From: an uncultured Methylopila sp.
Lineage (GTDB): Bacteria; Pseudomonadota; Alphaproteobacteria; Rhizobiales; Methylopilaceae
Assembly (NCBI GenBank): GCA_902168115.1
Contig: CABHPB010000063.1
Span: forward strand, 62,001 to 126,000
Length of the DNA stretch: 64,000 nt
Direction of reading: 5' to 3'
The first letter of the stretch is position 1; each line of letters opens with the position of its first letter. The notes below the pieces were generated by a model. It was not told where the DNA came from, did no database searches, and saw nothing but the letters and a program-made list of their open reading frames with translations. Below are positions 16,527 through 26,203 of the stretch, one piece after another. The position numbers and the translations under genes are program-made.

Positions 16527-17290
16527 TCAGGCCTTCAGCCGGTACCCGGTCTTGAAGATCCACCACACGCCGGTGAGGCACAGCGTCAGGAACAGCGCCG
16601 TCATGGCGAGGCTGACGCCAATGCTGACGTCCGACTGGCCGAAGAATGACCAGCGGAAACCCGAGACCAGATAGACGACTGGATTAAACAGCGAGACCGT
16701 CCGCCAGAACGGCGGCAGCATGTCGATTGAGTAGAACGCGCCGCCGAGGAAGGTGAGCGGCGTCACGATCAGCAGCGGCACCAGCTGCAGCTTCTCGAAG
16801 CCGTCGGCCCAGATGCCGATGATGAAGCCGAACAGCGAGAAGGTCACCGCCGTCAGCAGCAGGAAGGCGATCATCCAGAACGGATGCTCGATATGCAGCG
16901 GCACGAACAGCGAGGCGGTCGCCAGCATGATCAGGCCGATCAGGATCGACTTGGTCGCCGCCGCCCCGACATAGGCCACGACGATCTCCAGGAACGAGAC
17001 CGGCGCGGACAGCAGCTCGAAGATCGTCCCCGCGAAGCGCGGGAAGTAGATGCCGAAGGAGGCGTTCGAGATCGACTGCGTCAGCAGCGTCAGCATGATC
17101 AGGCCCGGCACGATATAGGCGCCGTAGGCCACGCCCTCGATCGACTGGATGCGGCTGCCGATCGCGGCGCCGAACACCACAAAATACAGGGACGTCGAGA
17201 TCACCGGCGAGATCACGCTCTGCATGACCGTGCGCCAGGCGCGCGCCATCTCGAACCGGTAGATCGCGCCGACGGCGCGGTGATTGACGA

Positions 17291-17294
<4 letters not shown>
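16527..17294 (-). CDS. ABC-2 type transporter permease (YadH-like)
   Basis: A 255-aa inner-membrane protein with six predicted helices and the ABC-2 signature region ([73 protein letters not shown]). Length and sequence match E. coli YadH. Its start overlaps the stop of the ATPase gene by four bases, so the two form one exporter. Substrate unknown; homologues are also found in polysaccharide, drug and Nod-factor export. Confidence 0.88.
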
Positions 17295-18214
<920 letters not shown>

Positions 18215-18309
18215 GGCGCGGCGGACTTAGGCGCGCCGGAGGCTTCCGTCCATGGGGCGGATGCGGTCAGCCGCTTGCAGCCGCGCATCGATCGACGAAA
18301 TCCCGACGT

Positions 18310-19350
18310 TTACAGCCACTTCGACCGTCGGAACGCCAGGAACAGCGTCGCGCAGATCGTCACCATCGCCCCGAGCACCACGTAGTAGCCGTCCTCGCTC
18401 TTAAGCTCCGGCATGTGCTCGAAGTTCATGCCGTAGATACCGGCGATCGCCGTCGGCACCGCGAGGATCGCGGCCCAGGCGGTCAGTTTTCGCGCGACGT
18501 CGGTCTGCTCGGCCTGCCCGGTCATCAGGCTCGCCTCGAAGATGAAGGCGAGGAGTTCGCGCAGCGAGTCGATGTCCTCCTGCACGCGCCGCAGCTTGTC
18601 GCCGACGTCGCGGAACAGCTGGCGCATCGGGGCGTCGAGCTCGATGACCTCGGCATGCTGCAGCCTGACGCAGACGTCGGCGAGCGGCAGGGCGGCGTTC
18701 CTGAGGCGCAGCAGGTCGCGGCGAAGCATGTAGAGGCGCTTGACGTCGACGCCCTCGCATTTCTCGCCGAACACCATGTCCTCGATGACGTCGACCTCGG
18801 CGTGGACCGCCTGCAAGACCGGAAAATACTGGTCCACGATGAAATCGAGGATGGCGTAGAGGATGTAGTGCTCGCCGCGCGACAGCACGACCCGGCAGCT
18901 CTCGCAGCGCTGGCGGACGAAGCCGTAGGAGGTCGACGGCCCGTGCCTCACCGAAACGACGTGGCCCTTGCCGACAAACAGATGCGTCTCGCCGAAGCCG
19001 ATGCGGTCGCCGACCATCTGGGCGGTGCGGGCGACGATGAAGGCGTCGTCGCCATACTGCTCGAGCTTCGGCGCCTGATGCGCCTGCGCGGCGTCCTCGA
19101 TGGCGAGGTCGTGCAGCCCGAACTGCGTCTGCACGCGGCGAAGCAGATCCTCGCTCGGCTCGAGCAGGCCGATCCAGACGAAGTGGCCAGGCTCGCGCGA
19201 CCAGCGGCCCGCCTCCTCGATGGCGATGCCGCTGAGGCGCTTGCCGCCGGCGTAGACGCTCGCGGCGACGACGCCCGGCTCGGGCGACGGTTCCCGCACG
19301 GCCTCCTCGCGCTCGTCCCCGGTTTCGTTGAGAAGCGTCGCCGTCTGCAT
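18310..19350 (-). CDS. corA: CorA-type magnesium/cobalt transporter
   Basis: About 346 aa, with a large cytoplasmic N-terminal domain and two C-terminal membrane helices. The selectivity-loop motif is present as YGMNFEHMPEL between the helices (KLTAWAAILAVPTAIAGI and YVVLGAMVTICATLFLAF). The ATG at 19350 gives MQTATLLNETGDEREEA; the frame is open to 19419 but the extension is not CorA-like. It lies divergent from the Ldh-type oxidoreductase. Confidence 0.9.
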   Translation of the reverse strand: MQTATLLNETGDEREEAVREPSPEPGVVAASVYAGGKRLSGIAIEEAGRWSREPGHFVWIGLLEPSEDLLRRVQTQFGLHDLAIEDAAQAHQAPKLEQYGDDAFIVARTAQMVGDRIGFGETHLFVGKGHVVSVRHGPSTSYGFVRQRCESCRVVLSRGEHYILYAILDFIVDQYFPVLQAVHAEVDVIEDMVFGEKCEGVDVKRLYMLRRDLLRLRNAALPLADVCVRLQHAEVIELDAPMRQLFRDVGDKLRRVQEDIDSLRELLAFIFEASLMTGQAEQTDVARKLTAWAAILAVPTAIAGIYGMNFEHMPELKSEDGYYVVLGAMVTICATLFLAFRRSKWL

Positions 19351-19441
19351 CGCCGAGCTCCCGTTCAAGCGTCCGTGATCTGCAGCGGGAACTATGTCCC
19401 GGTTTGACCGGAACGCCAATCGCGTGGCTTAACCCCTCGCC

Positions 19442-20431
19442 ATGACACGTCTTTCGCTCGCCCAGGCCCATGGCCTAGTCTCCGACGCGCTGATCCGCAG
19501 CGGAACCGCAGCGGACGCCGCCGCCAGCACCGCGCGCGCCCTGGTCGGCGCGGAGGCGGACGGGCTGAAGGGCCATGGCCTGACCCGCACGCCGATCTAT
19601 GCGGCGCAGGTGAAGAGCGGGAAGGTGAAGGGCGACGCCCGCGCCGCGATCGAGCGGACCGCGCCGGCCGCGCTCGTCGCGGACGCCGGCCACGGCTTCG
19701 CCTACCCCGCCATCGACCTCGTGACCGGGCAGTTGCCGGCGGTGACGCGCGAGACCGGGATCGCCGCGGCCGCGATCCGCCGGTCGCATCATTGCGGCGC
19801 GGCCGGGCGGCCGGTCGAGGCCCTCGCGGAGTCCGGGCTCGTCGCCCTGATGTTCGCGAACGCCCCGGCCTCGATGGCGCCCTGGGGCGCGAAGAAGCCG
19901 CTCTACGGCACGGATCCGATCGCCTTCGCCTGCCCCCTGCCCGGCCGCGCGCCGATCGTGATCGACATGTCGCTGTCGAAGGTCGCGCGCGGCAACATCC
20001 TCGCGGCGCGCCAGCGCGGCGAGACGATCCCGGACGACTGGGCCTTCGACGCCGAAGGGCGCCCCACGACCGATCCGGAGGCCGCCCTAGGCGGGCTAAT
20101 GGCGCCGATGGGCGGCGCCAAGGGCGTCGCGCTCGCGCTGATGGTGGAGCTTCTGGCGGCCGGACTGACAGGCGGCGGCTACGCCTTCGAGATGACCTCG
20201 TTCCTCGACGATGTCGGCGGTCCGCCCGACGCCGGCCAGTTCATCCTCGCGATCGACCCGGCCGCCTTCTCGCGCAACGGCCCCGAGCGCTTCGCCCTGA
20301 TGGCGCAGGCGGTCGAGGCCGAGGAAGGCGCTCGCCTGCCTGGCTCGCGCCGCCTCGCGGCGCGAGCCAAGGCCGAGGCCGAGGGGATCGAGGTCGGGGA
20401 CAGCCTGATCGCGGAGATCGAGGCGATCTAG
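19442..20431 (+). CDS. Ldh/malate-type NAD(P)H-dependent oxidoreductase
   Basis: A 329-aa member of the malate/L-lactate dehydrogenase-2 family (including sulfolactate and ureidoglycolate dehydrogenases and Delta1-piperideine-2-carboxylate reductase). Visible: AEADGLKGHGLTRTPIY, catalytic-region SHHCGAAGRPVEAL, APWGAKKPLYGTDPIAFACP, IDMSLSKVARGNI and MGGAKGVALALMVELLAAGLTGG. It probably reduces or oxidises a 2-oxo/2-hydroxy or imino acid; the substrate is not set by sequence. It lies alone between corA and the RTX gene. Confidence 0.88.
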   Translation: MTRLSLAQAHGLVSDALIRSGTAADAAASTARALVGAEADGLKGHGLTRTPIYAAQVKSGKVKGDARAAIERTAPAALVADAGHGFAYPAIDLVTGQLPAVTRETGIAAAAIRRSHHCGAAGRPVEALAESGLVALMFANAPASMAPWGAKKPLYGTDPIAFACPLPGRAPIVIDMSLSKVARGNILAARQRGETIPDDWAFDAEGRPTTDPEAALGGLMAPMGGAKGVALALMVELLAAGLTGGGYAFEMTSFLDDVGGPPDAGQFILAIDPAAFSRNGPERFALMAQAVEAEEGARLPGSRRLAARAKAEAEGIEVGDSLIAEIEAI

Positions 20432-20475
20432 TTTTCCGTCCCCCTCCCCCTTGCCGGGAGAGGAACAGACAAGCG

Positions 20476-20949
20476 TCAGTCGTCGAACACGAAGTCGCCG
20501 CGCGACAGCGAGGCGGCGTCGACGCCCTGCAGCGTGATCGAGTTCGACCCGCCGCCGTCCCAGGTGATGACGGTGTCGCCGCCCTTGGTCGCGAAGTTCA
20601 GGTCCTCGAAGACCAGGTTGTCGATGTCGAAGGAGATGCGGTCGTTGCCGCCGAAATCGGTGATGACGTCGCGGCCGTCGTTGTTGTCGAAGCTGAAGAC
20701 GTCGTCGCCCTTGCCGCCGGTCAGGATGTCGTTGCCCGAGCCGCCGTCGAGTTCGTCGCGGCCGGCCCCGCCCTTGAGCACGTCGTTGCCGCGGTCGCCG
20801 TCGAGCTCGTCGTTGCCCTTGCCGCCGTCGAGCGTGTCGTTGCCGGCGTTGCCGTCGAGCTCGTCATTGCCGCCCTTGCCGAGAATCAGGTCCGCGCCCG
20901 CGCGGCCGTCGATGTCATTGTTGAACTTGTCGCCCTTGATCGTCGCCAT
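20476..20949 (-). CDS. Small RTX (hemolysin-type calcium-binding repeat) protein
   Basis: A 157-aa protein made largely of nonapeptide repeats (GKGGNDELDGNAGNDTLDG and similar, about residues 22-85) that form a calcium-binding beta-roll. A C-terminal domain follows (FSFDNNDGRDVITDFGGNDRISFDIDNLVFEDL... VTIWDGGG-like, about 86-157), typical of type I secreted proteins. There is no N-terminal signal peptide or catalytic domain, and no type I secretion genes nearby. It may be a minimal secreted calcium-binding protein. Confidence 0.88.
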   Translation of the reverse strand: MATIKGDKFNNDIDGRAGADLILGKGGNDELDGNAGNDTLDGGKGNDELDGDRGNDVLKGGAGRDELDGGSGNDILTGGKGDDVFSFDNNDGRDVITDFGGNDRISFDIDNLVFEDLNFATKGGDTVITWDGGGSNSITLQGVDAASLSRGDFVFDD

Positions 20950-21083
20950 CTCGTCGTCCTCCGGTCGCCCGCCGCACGGCGCGCCGAGCCTCTCGGGACA
21001 GGACTTAGAGACGGCCGTTTAGACCGGGTTGAGCGGTCGGTTAGAATTCGGAGAGAGAGCCGGGGCGAAACGATGGCGGGCGC

Positions 21084-21758
21084 TCAGCCCGTCGCGATCA
21101 TGTAGCCGACGCCGCGCACCGTCTGGATGATCGAGGCGCCCTCCTCGTCGTCGAGCTTCTTGCGCAGATAGCGGACATAGACGTCGACGATCTTGGTGCC
21201 CGGATCGAAGCCGTACTCCCAGACGCTGTTCAGCAGGCGCTGGCGGCTCACCACCTTGCCGGCGTTCGCCATGAGATACCGCAAAAGCTCGAACTCCCGC
21301 ACCGTCAGGCTGATGTCGCGCCCCTCGCAGACCACGCGGCGCGACGCCGGGTCGAGCGAAAGCGCGCCGACGACGAGGACGCTCGGATCCTCCTGGCTGG
21401 TGCGTCGGCGCTTCAGCGCGACAAGTCGGGCGAGAAGCTCATCGAAGGCGAAGGGCTTGGTCAGGTAGTCGTCCGCGCCGCCCTTCAGTCCCTCGACCTT
21501 GTCCTGGATGCCGTCCTTGGCGGTCAGCATCAGGATCAGCACCGGACGCCGCTCCTCGCGGACGATGCGGCAGACCTCCAGCCCATTGAGATAGGGCAGC
21601 ATGCGGTCGAGGATGACGAGGTCGAAGCCGCCCTGCCGGATGTGCTCGAGACCGTCGCGGCCGTCTTCGGCGACGGTCACCTGGTAGCCTTCGGCGACGA
21701 GGCCCCGGCTCAGAAACGACGCGATGCGCCGGTCGTCCTCGACGATCAGGATGTTCAT
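21084..21758 (-). CDS. OmpR-family response regulator
   Basis: A 224-aa regulator: receiver domain (1-115) with phosphoacceptor Asp51 in VILDRMLPYLNG and Lys in the YLTKPFAFDEL segment, then a winged-helix domain (about 125-222, SLTVREFELLRYLMANAGKVVSRQRLLNSVW... VRYLRKKLDDEEGASIIQTVRGVGYMI). It overlaps the sensor-kinase gene by four bases. Target genes unknown. Confidence 0.94.
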   Translation of the reverse strand: MNILIVEDDRRIASFLSRGLVAEGYQVTVAEDGRDGLEHIRQGGFDLVILDRMLPYLNGLEVCRIVREERRPVLILMLTAKDGIQDKVEGLKGGADDYLTKPFAFDELLARLVALKRRRTSQEDPSVLVVGALSLDPASRRVVCEGRDISLTVREFELLRYLMANAGKVVSRQRLLNSVWEYGFDPGTKIVDVYVRYLRKKLDDEEGASIIQTVRGVGYMIATG

Positions 21759-23341
21759 GCGGCGCCCGTCGGTTCGAGAGGCAGCTTGATGGTGAGCACC
21801 GCGCCCCCCGACGCGGCGTTCTCGAGGGCGATCGTTCCATGGTGGCGTTCGACGATGTCCTTGGCGATGGCGAGCCCGATCCCGAGCCCCTGCGCCGTCC
21901 GCGCCTTGGCGTCGCCGCGATAGAACCGGTCGAACACGCGGGCCTTGTCGGCGTCCGACACGCCGCTGCCCTCGTCGAAGATCGCGATGGCGATCTTTCC
22001 GTCGACCCTGGTGGTCTCGAGCCGGATCCGCGTGCCGGGCGGGGAGTGCTTCACCGCGTTGTCGAGCCCGATGACCAGCGCCTGCTTCATCCGCCGCGGG
22101 TCGATGACAAGGTCGACGCCGCCGTCGTTGAGTTCGGTCTCGATCAGGATTTCGCGCGGCGAGGCGAGCACCTCGCCCTCCTGCGCCGCGGCGTTGACGA
22201 GGTCCGCCGCCCTGACCTGAACGAGCTCCAGCGCCTGGTCCTCCGCGTCGGACCTCGCGAAAGCCAGCAGGTCGTCGAGCAGCGCGCCGAGCTCGCCCGC
22301 CTGCCCCTGCACGCCCCGGAGCGCCTCGCGCAACGCCTCGGCGTCGCCGCGTCCCCGCAGCGCGACATCCGCCTCGCCGCGCAGGATGGTGAGCGGCGTC
22401 CGGAGCTCGTGGCTGACGTCGGCGAGGAACTGCGCGCGGCGGACGTCGACGTCCCGCAGCCGCGCGTTGGCGTCGCGCAGTTCGCGCGTGCGCGCCTCGA
22501 CCTCGGAATGGAGCCTGTCCTGCGCAGCCATGAGCCCGGCGCGCTGCGCCTCGATCGCCGTCGCCATCTCGTTGAAGGTGCGGGACAGCGCGGCGAATTC
22601 GTCGGAGCCCTTCACCTCTAGGCGGTGGCTGAAGGAACCGCTCGCCAGCGCCCGCGCGCCGCCGGCGAGCGCCTGCACGGGCCGGACGATGGAGCGATGC
22701 AGGCCGAAGCCGAGCCCTGCGCCGCAGAGCGCTGCCAGCAGCGCGATCGCGACCGACCAGAGCAGAAGCCGCTGCTGCTGCTCGCGCACCTCGGCCAGCT
22801 CGCGCGCGACCTCACTGCGTTCGTCGTCGAGGGCGGCCTCCAGGAGGTTCTCGAAGTCGTTGGAGAGCTTGTACTCCACGTCGCGCCGGAACAGCTCGAC
22901 CGCCTCGGCCTGCTTGCCCTCGCGCTGCAAGGCGAAGACCTTCTCGGCGGCGCCGTCGATCGCGCGGTAGAGCTCGGCCATCCTGCCGGTGATCTCGATG
23001 TCGGAGAGTTCGCGCCGCACCTCGTCGAGACCGGAGAGCGTCGAGACCTCCGCGCGCGTCACTTCGCGCAGCCGGTCGAAGGCCTCGTTCATCTCGGTCC
23101 GCGCCTGCTGGAAGTCCGGCATCTGCTCGGCGCCCAGCAGCAGCACCTCGGCGATCTGCTCGGCGTAGTTGTTGGCGTTGCCGTCGAGCTCGGCGATCAC
23201 CTCGAACCGGCGATGCACGCCGTCGACGCGCGCGACGAAGTCGTCGGCGAGGCGAAGCGCCAGCGCCATGACGCCGATCATAAGGCCGACGAAAATCAGG
23301 GTGACGATTTCGAAGGCGACGATGCGCCAGCGGACGGTCAT
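21755..23341 (-). CDS. HAMP sensor histidine kinase
   Basis: A 528-aa kinase. Membrane helix about 8-30, a helical periplasmic sensor (about 31-190, similar in pattern to four-helix-bundle sensors), a second helix (about 191-213) and HAMP (about 214-268). Then come a coiled coil, HisKA with His311 in DVSHELRTPLTIL, and HATPase_c with DNAVKHSPPG, DEGSGVSDADKARVFDRFYRG and GLGIGLAIAKDIVERHHG. It is encoded just before its regulator. The stimulus is unknown. Confidence 0.93.
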   Translation of the reverse strand: MTVRWRIVAFEIVTLIFVGLMIGVMALALRLADDFVARVDGVHRRFEVIAELDGNANNYAEQIAEVLLLGAEQMPDFQQARTEMNEAFDRLREVTRAEVSTLSGLDEVRRELSDIEITGRMAELYRAIDGAAEKVFALQREGKQAEAVELFRRDVEYKLSNDFENLLEAALDDERSEVARELAEVREQQQRLLLWSVAIALLAALCGAGLGFGLHRSIVRPVQALAGGARALASGSFSHRLEVKGSDEFAALSRTFNEMATAIEAQRAGLMAAQDRLHSEVEARTRELRDANARLRDVDVRRAQFLADVSHELRTPLTILRGEADVALRGRGDAEALREALRGVQGQAGELGALLDDLLAFARSDAEDQALELVQVRAADLVNAAAQEGEVLASPREILIETELNDGGVDLVIDPRRMKQALVIGLDNAVKHSPPGTRIRLETTRVDGKIAIAIFDEGSGVSDADKARVFDRFYRGDAKARTAQGLGIGLAIAKDIVERHHGTIALENAASGGAVLTIKLPLEPTGAA

Positions 23342-23423
23342 GAAGGCGGGGACTCAGAAGTTCACGGAAGCGTCACACTAGACGGTTCCGCGAGCCGCGC
23401 GCGCACTTCCGCGCGAGCGCCCC

Positions 23424-24974
23424 TCAATCGCCGAGCGAGGTGAAGGACGCCGGCGACGAGGAGCCGTCGCCCTTGTTGATGTCCTTGAGCAGCTTAGTGC
23501 CCTTGGCGGTGCCGTCCGACACCCAGAGCTCGACACCCTTGGACCCGTCGTCGGCGGCGAAGATCGCGCGGCCGTCGCCGAGCGACAGGAAGCGCGGCGC
23601 CGACGCCATGGCGCTGGCCGAGCCGGGCGCGATGTCCTTGACCAGCTTCGTGCCCTTCGCCGTCCCGTTCGTGACCCAGAGCTCGCGGCCGCGCGCAGCG
23701 TCGCTCGCCGCGAACAGGAAGCGTCCCCCGCCGATGGAGGTGAAGCCCTTCGGCCCGGAGCCGGCGGCCGGGCCCGGATTGATGTCCTTGACGCGCGTCG
23801 TGCCCTTGCTCGTCCCGTCGGTGATCCAGAGCTCGAAGTTCGGCCCGCCGTCGGAAGCGGTGAACAGCGCCCGGCCGTCGCCCATGGCGGCGATGTTCTG
23901 GACGTCCGAGCTGGCGGGATCGCCCCACGACTCCAGCCCGTCGTCGATCTCCTTGACGAGCTTCGTACCGTTGGCCGTGCCGTCGCTCGTCCAGAGCTCC
24001 CCGCCCCTGTCGGGCGTGAAGGCCGAGAACACGATCCGCCCCTTCTTCAGCAGCCCCATCTCGCCGAAGAACAGGCCTCCGATGCTGGAGCCGCCGGCGC
24101 CGGGATTGATGTCCTTGACCAGCTTGGTCCCGGCGGATGTCCCGTCGGTCACGTAGAGCTCGCCGCCGTCGGCGCCGTTCGTGGCCGAGAAGGTCGTGCG
24201 GCCGTCGCCGAGCGACACGAAGTCTCGCGCGCCCGAGCCGCCGGTCGGATTGATCGTCCTGATGAGACGCGTGCCCTCCGGCGTTCCGTCGGAGATCCAG
24301 GTCTCGGTGTCGTTCCGCGCCGTCTGCCCCTGGAAGATCGCCTCGCCGCTGCCGATCGCCGTGATCTGCCAGGGCGTTCCGCTGTTCGGCCGTTCGCCGG
24401 AGAACGGATCGATGTAGCGGCCGGGGAAGATGTCCTTGACCAGACGCGTGCCCTTGGCCGTGCCGTCCGTGGTCCAGAGCTCGCCGCCCTCCACGGTGGT
24501 GTCGGCCTTGAACATGGCCTTGCCGCCGCCAACCGGCGTCAGCCAGCCGACGTTGGAGCCGGTCGGTCCCGGCTCGATGTCCTTGAGCAGCTTCGTGCCC
24601 TTCGGCGTGCCGTCTGTGATCCAGAGCTCGTCGCCATGCGGCGTCGGACCGTCCAGATCCTTCGCGCTGAAGATCACCACGCCCTTCTTCAGCCGCGCGA
24701 TCTGGTTGATGTCGGCGCGACCGGGGCCAGGGTTGATGTCGGCGAGGAACTTCGTGCCGGCGGGCGTCCCGTCCGTGATCCACATCGCAGGGCCATGCAC
24801 GCCGTCATCCGCGGAAAAGACGACGGAGGGCTTCTTCGGCTTGCCCTTCTCCGCCTCGACGGCGTCATCGTCCGCGGCGCGCGCGGCGGTCGCGCCGGCG
24901 ATCAGCACGGCGACGCATGTCGCGGCGAGCGGCCCGATCGCAGGAAATCGTCGAAAGCTCCGAGTGCTGCGCAT
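23424..24974 (-). CDS. Exported ELWxxDGT-repeat protein
   Basis: About 516 aa with a signal peptide (MRSTRSFRRFPAIGPLAATCVAVLIAGATAARA). The rest is nine tandem repeats of about 50-55 residues, each with a core like ELWITDGTPKGTKLLKDINPG. Such ELWxxDGT repeats occur in secreted or surface proteins and probably build a beta-propeller-like fold; molecular function is unknown. The ATG at 24974 fits the signal peptide better than the frame opening at 25007. It lies alone downstream of the SMP-30-like gene. Confidence 0.8.
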   Translation of the reverse strand: MRSTRSFRRFPAIGPLAATCVAVLIAGATAARAADDDAVEAEKGKPKKPSVVFSADDGVHGPAMWITDGTPAGTKFLADINPGPGRADINQIARLKKGVVIFSAKDLDGPTPHGDELWITDGTPKGTKLLKDIEPGPTGSNVGWLTPVGGGKAMFKADTTVEGGELWTTDGTAKGTRLVKDIFPGRYIDPFSGERPNSGTPWQITAIGSGEAIFQGQTARNDTETWISDGTPEGTRLIRTINPTGGSGARDFVSLGDGRTTFSATNGADGGELYVTDGTSAGTKLVKDINPGAGGSSIGGLFFGEMGLLKKGRIVFSAFTPDRGGELWTSDGTANGTKLVKEIDDGLESWGDPASSDVQNIAAMGDGRALFTASDGGPNFELWITDGTSKGTTRVKDINPGPAAGSGPKGFTSIGGGRFLFAASDAARGRELWVTNGTAKGTKLVKDIAPGSASAMASAPRFLSLGDGRAIFAADDGSKGVELWVSDGTAKGTKLLKDINKGDGSSSPASFTSLGD

Positions 24975-25061
24975 GCGTGGGGTCCCGCCTGACCGGAGCT
25001 GACGCATCCGGTTTAGACGGTTCCCGCAAGCTGTTGATCCGTATGACTACCTACGGCGCGG

Positions 25062-25931
25062 TCACGGAACGCGGAAAGCCGTCAGCTTGCCTTCCTTGTT
25101 CTGGGGCACATAGGCGATCTTCTTCTGCGGATCCCAGCTGAGGTCCGCGGTTCCCGCCGGCAGCGGGACGAGCGTCTCGAAGGCGCCGCTGGCGTCGATC
25201 CGGAGCAGGCCGCCCTTGAGATAGTCGGTCGCGAGATACTTGCCGTCGCCGAGCGGCGCGAGGCCGTCGATGGCCCCGACCGGCGAGCCGTCGCCGAGCG
25301 TGCGCGTGGAGTCGCCCGACAGCGGCGCCTCGACGAGGAAGCCCGGGACCGCCTCCTGCCCGTTCGCCGGCGGCTTGCCGAAGCTCGCGACGACCATCAC
25401 CTCGTCCTCGACCGCGAGGCCGTTCGGACCGTTCAGCCGGTCGGTCTTCAGCCAGGTCTTCACCTGCCCGTCCTGCAGCACCGAGATCGTGTTGGTCGCC
25501 GTGTCGGACACGTAGACGCGGCCCGCGCCGTCGGTCGCCACGTCGTTGAGGAACACCGCGCCGTCGACCCTGTAGCGCTTGCCGACCTTGCCCGTGGCGA
25601 GGTCGATCTCGGCCAGCTCGTCGATGTCGGCGACGTAGAGCTTGCCGCCCGACAGCGCGAGGCCCTTCGGCCCGTTGAGCCCGGTCGCCCATCCCGACTG
25701 CAGGATCTTGCCGTCGGTCGAGACCTTGGTGATGCGGCCGTCGCCGTCCTTGGCGCGCATGTCGCCGCCGACCTCGCTGACATAGATCACGTCGCCGCTC
25801 GGATCGTAGAGCGCGGACTCCGGCTGCTTCAGCCCGTCCAGCTCCCAGACCTTCTCGACCGACGCAGCGGCGGCCACGCCTGCCGACGCCATGAGGAAGG
25901 ACGCCGCGATCAGGGGTTTCAGGAACGTCAT
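25062..25931 (-). CDS. Exported SMP-30/gluconolactonase-like beta-propeller protein
   Basis: A 289-aa protein with a signal peptide (MTFLKPLIAASFLMASAGVAAAA). The body has repeated beta-propeller blades: PESALYDPSGDVIYVSEVGG, NGPKGLALSGGKLYVADIDELAEIDLATG, LNDVATDGAGRVYVSDTATNTI, NGPNGLAVEDEVMVV. This matches the SMP-30/NHL class of periplasmic lactonase-like proteins. Substrate unknown. It is divergent from a NarL-type two-component system, which may control it. The frame to 26354 is only an open frame through the intergenic region. Confidence 0.82.
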   Translation of the reverse strand: MTFLKPLIAASFLMASAGVAAAASVEKVWELDGLKQPESALYDPSGDVIYVSEVGGDMRAKDGDGRITKVSTDGKILQSGWATGLNGPKGLALSGGKLYVADIDELAEIDLATGKVGKRYRVDGAVFLNDVATDGAGRVYVSDTATNTISVLQDGQVKTWLKTDRLNGPNGLAVEDEVMVVASFGKPPANGQEAVPGFLVEAPLSGDSTRTLGDGSPVGAIDGLAPLGDGKYLATDYLKGGLLRIDASGAFETLVPLPAGTADLSWDPQKKIAYVPQNKEGKLTAFRVP

Positions 25932-25998
25932 CGTCGTCCTCCTTGGCATGCTTTTCGTGTCGACCCGCGCGTCCCCGCCGGAGCCGTATATGGTCCTT

Positions 25999-26020
25999 CC
26001 TGCACCGCATTCGATGCAGG
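25999..26020. promoter_or_regulatory. Inverted repeat CCTGCA-N10-TGCAGG in the divergent intergenic region
   Basis: A perfect 6-base dyad in the 272-base gap between the SMP-30-like gene (minus) and the histidine kinase gene (plus). It could be a binding site for the neighbouring response regulator or another factor; nothing else recognisable lies in this gap. Confidence 0.25.
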
Positions 26021-26203
26021 GTCGGCCGTGCGAGAACGCCGACGGGTTCGCCCTGTCGGCGCCGAGACCGGCCCGCCGAGCGTGTTTTCGAGCGCCGCGC
26101 GCGGGCCTTAGGCAATTTGCCCGACGCGCCGCCGGCCGGCTTGCGCGGCCGCCCCTGCCCCGCGATGCTCGCTCCAACAAGATCACGAGGGAGGAGCGGC
26201 GCC

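Noticed and set aside
20760-20900. Possible CRISPR or tandem DNA repeat
   Set aside because: The regular DNA pattern comes from the RTX nonapeptide codons on the minus strand; there are no unique spacers.
23450-24800. Tandem DNA repeat region
   Set aside because: The periodicity is that of the ELWxxDGT protein repeats; the units diverge at DNA level.
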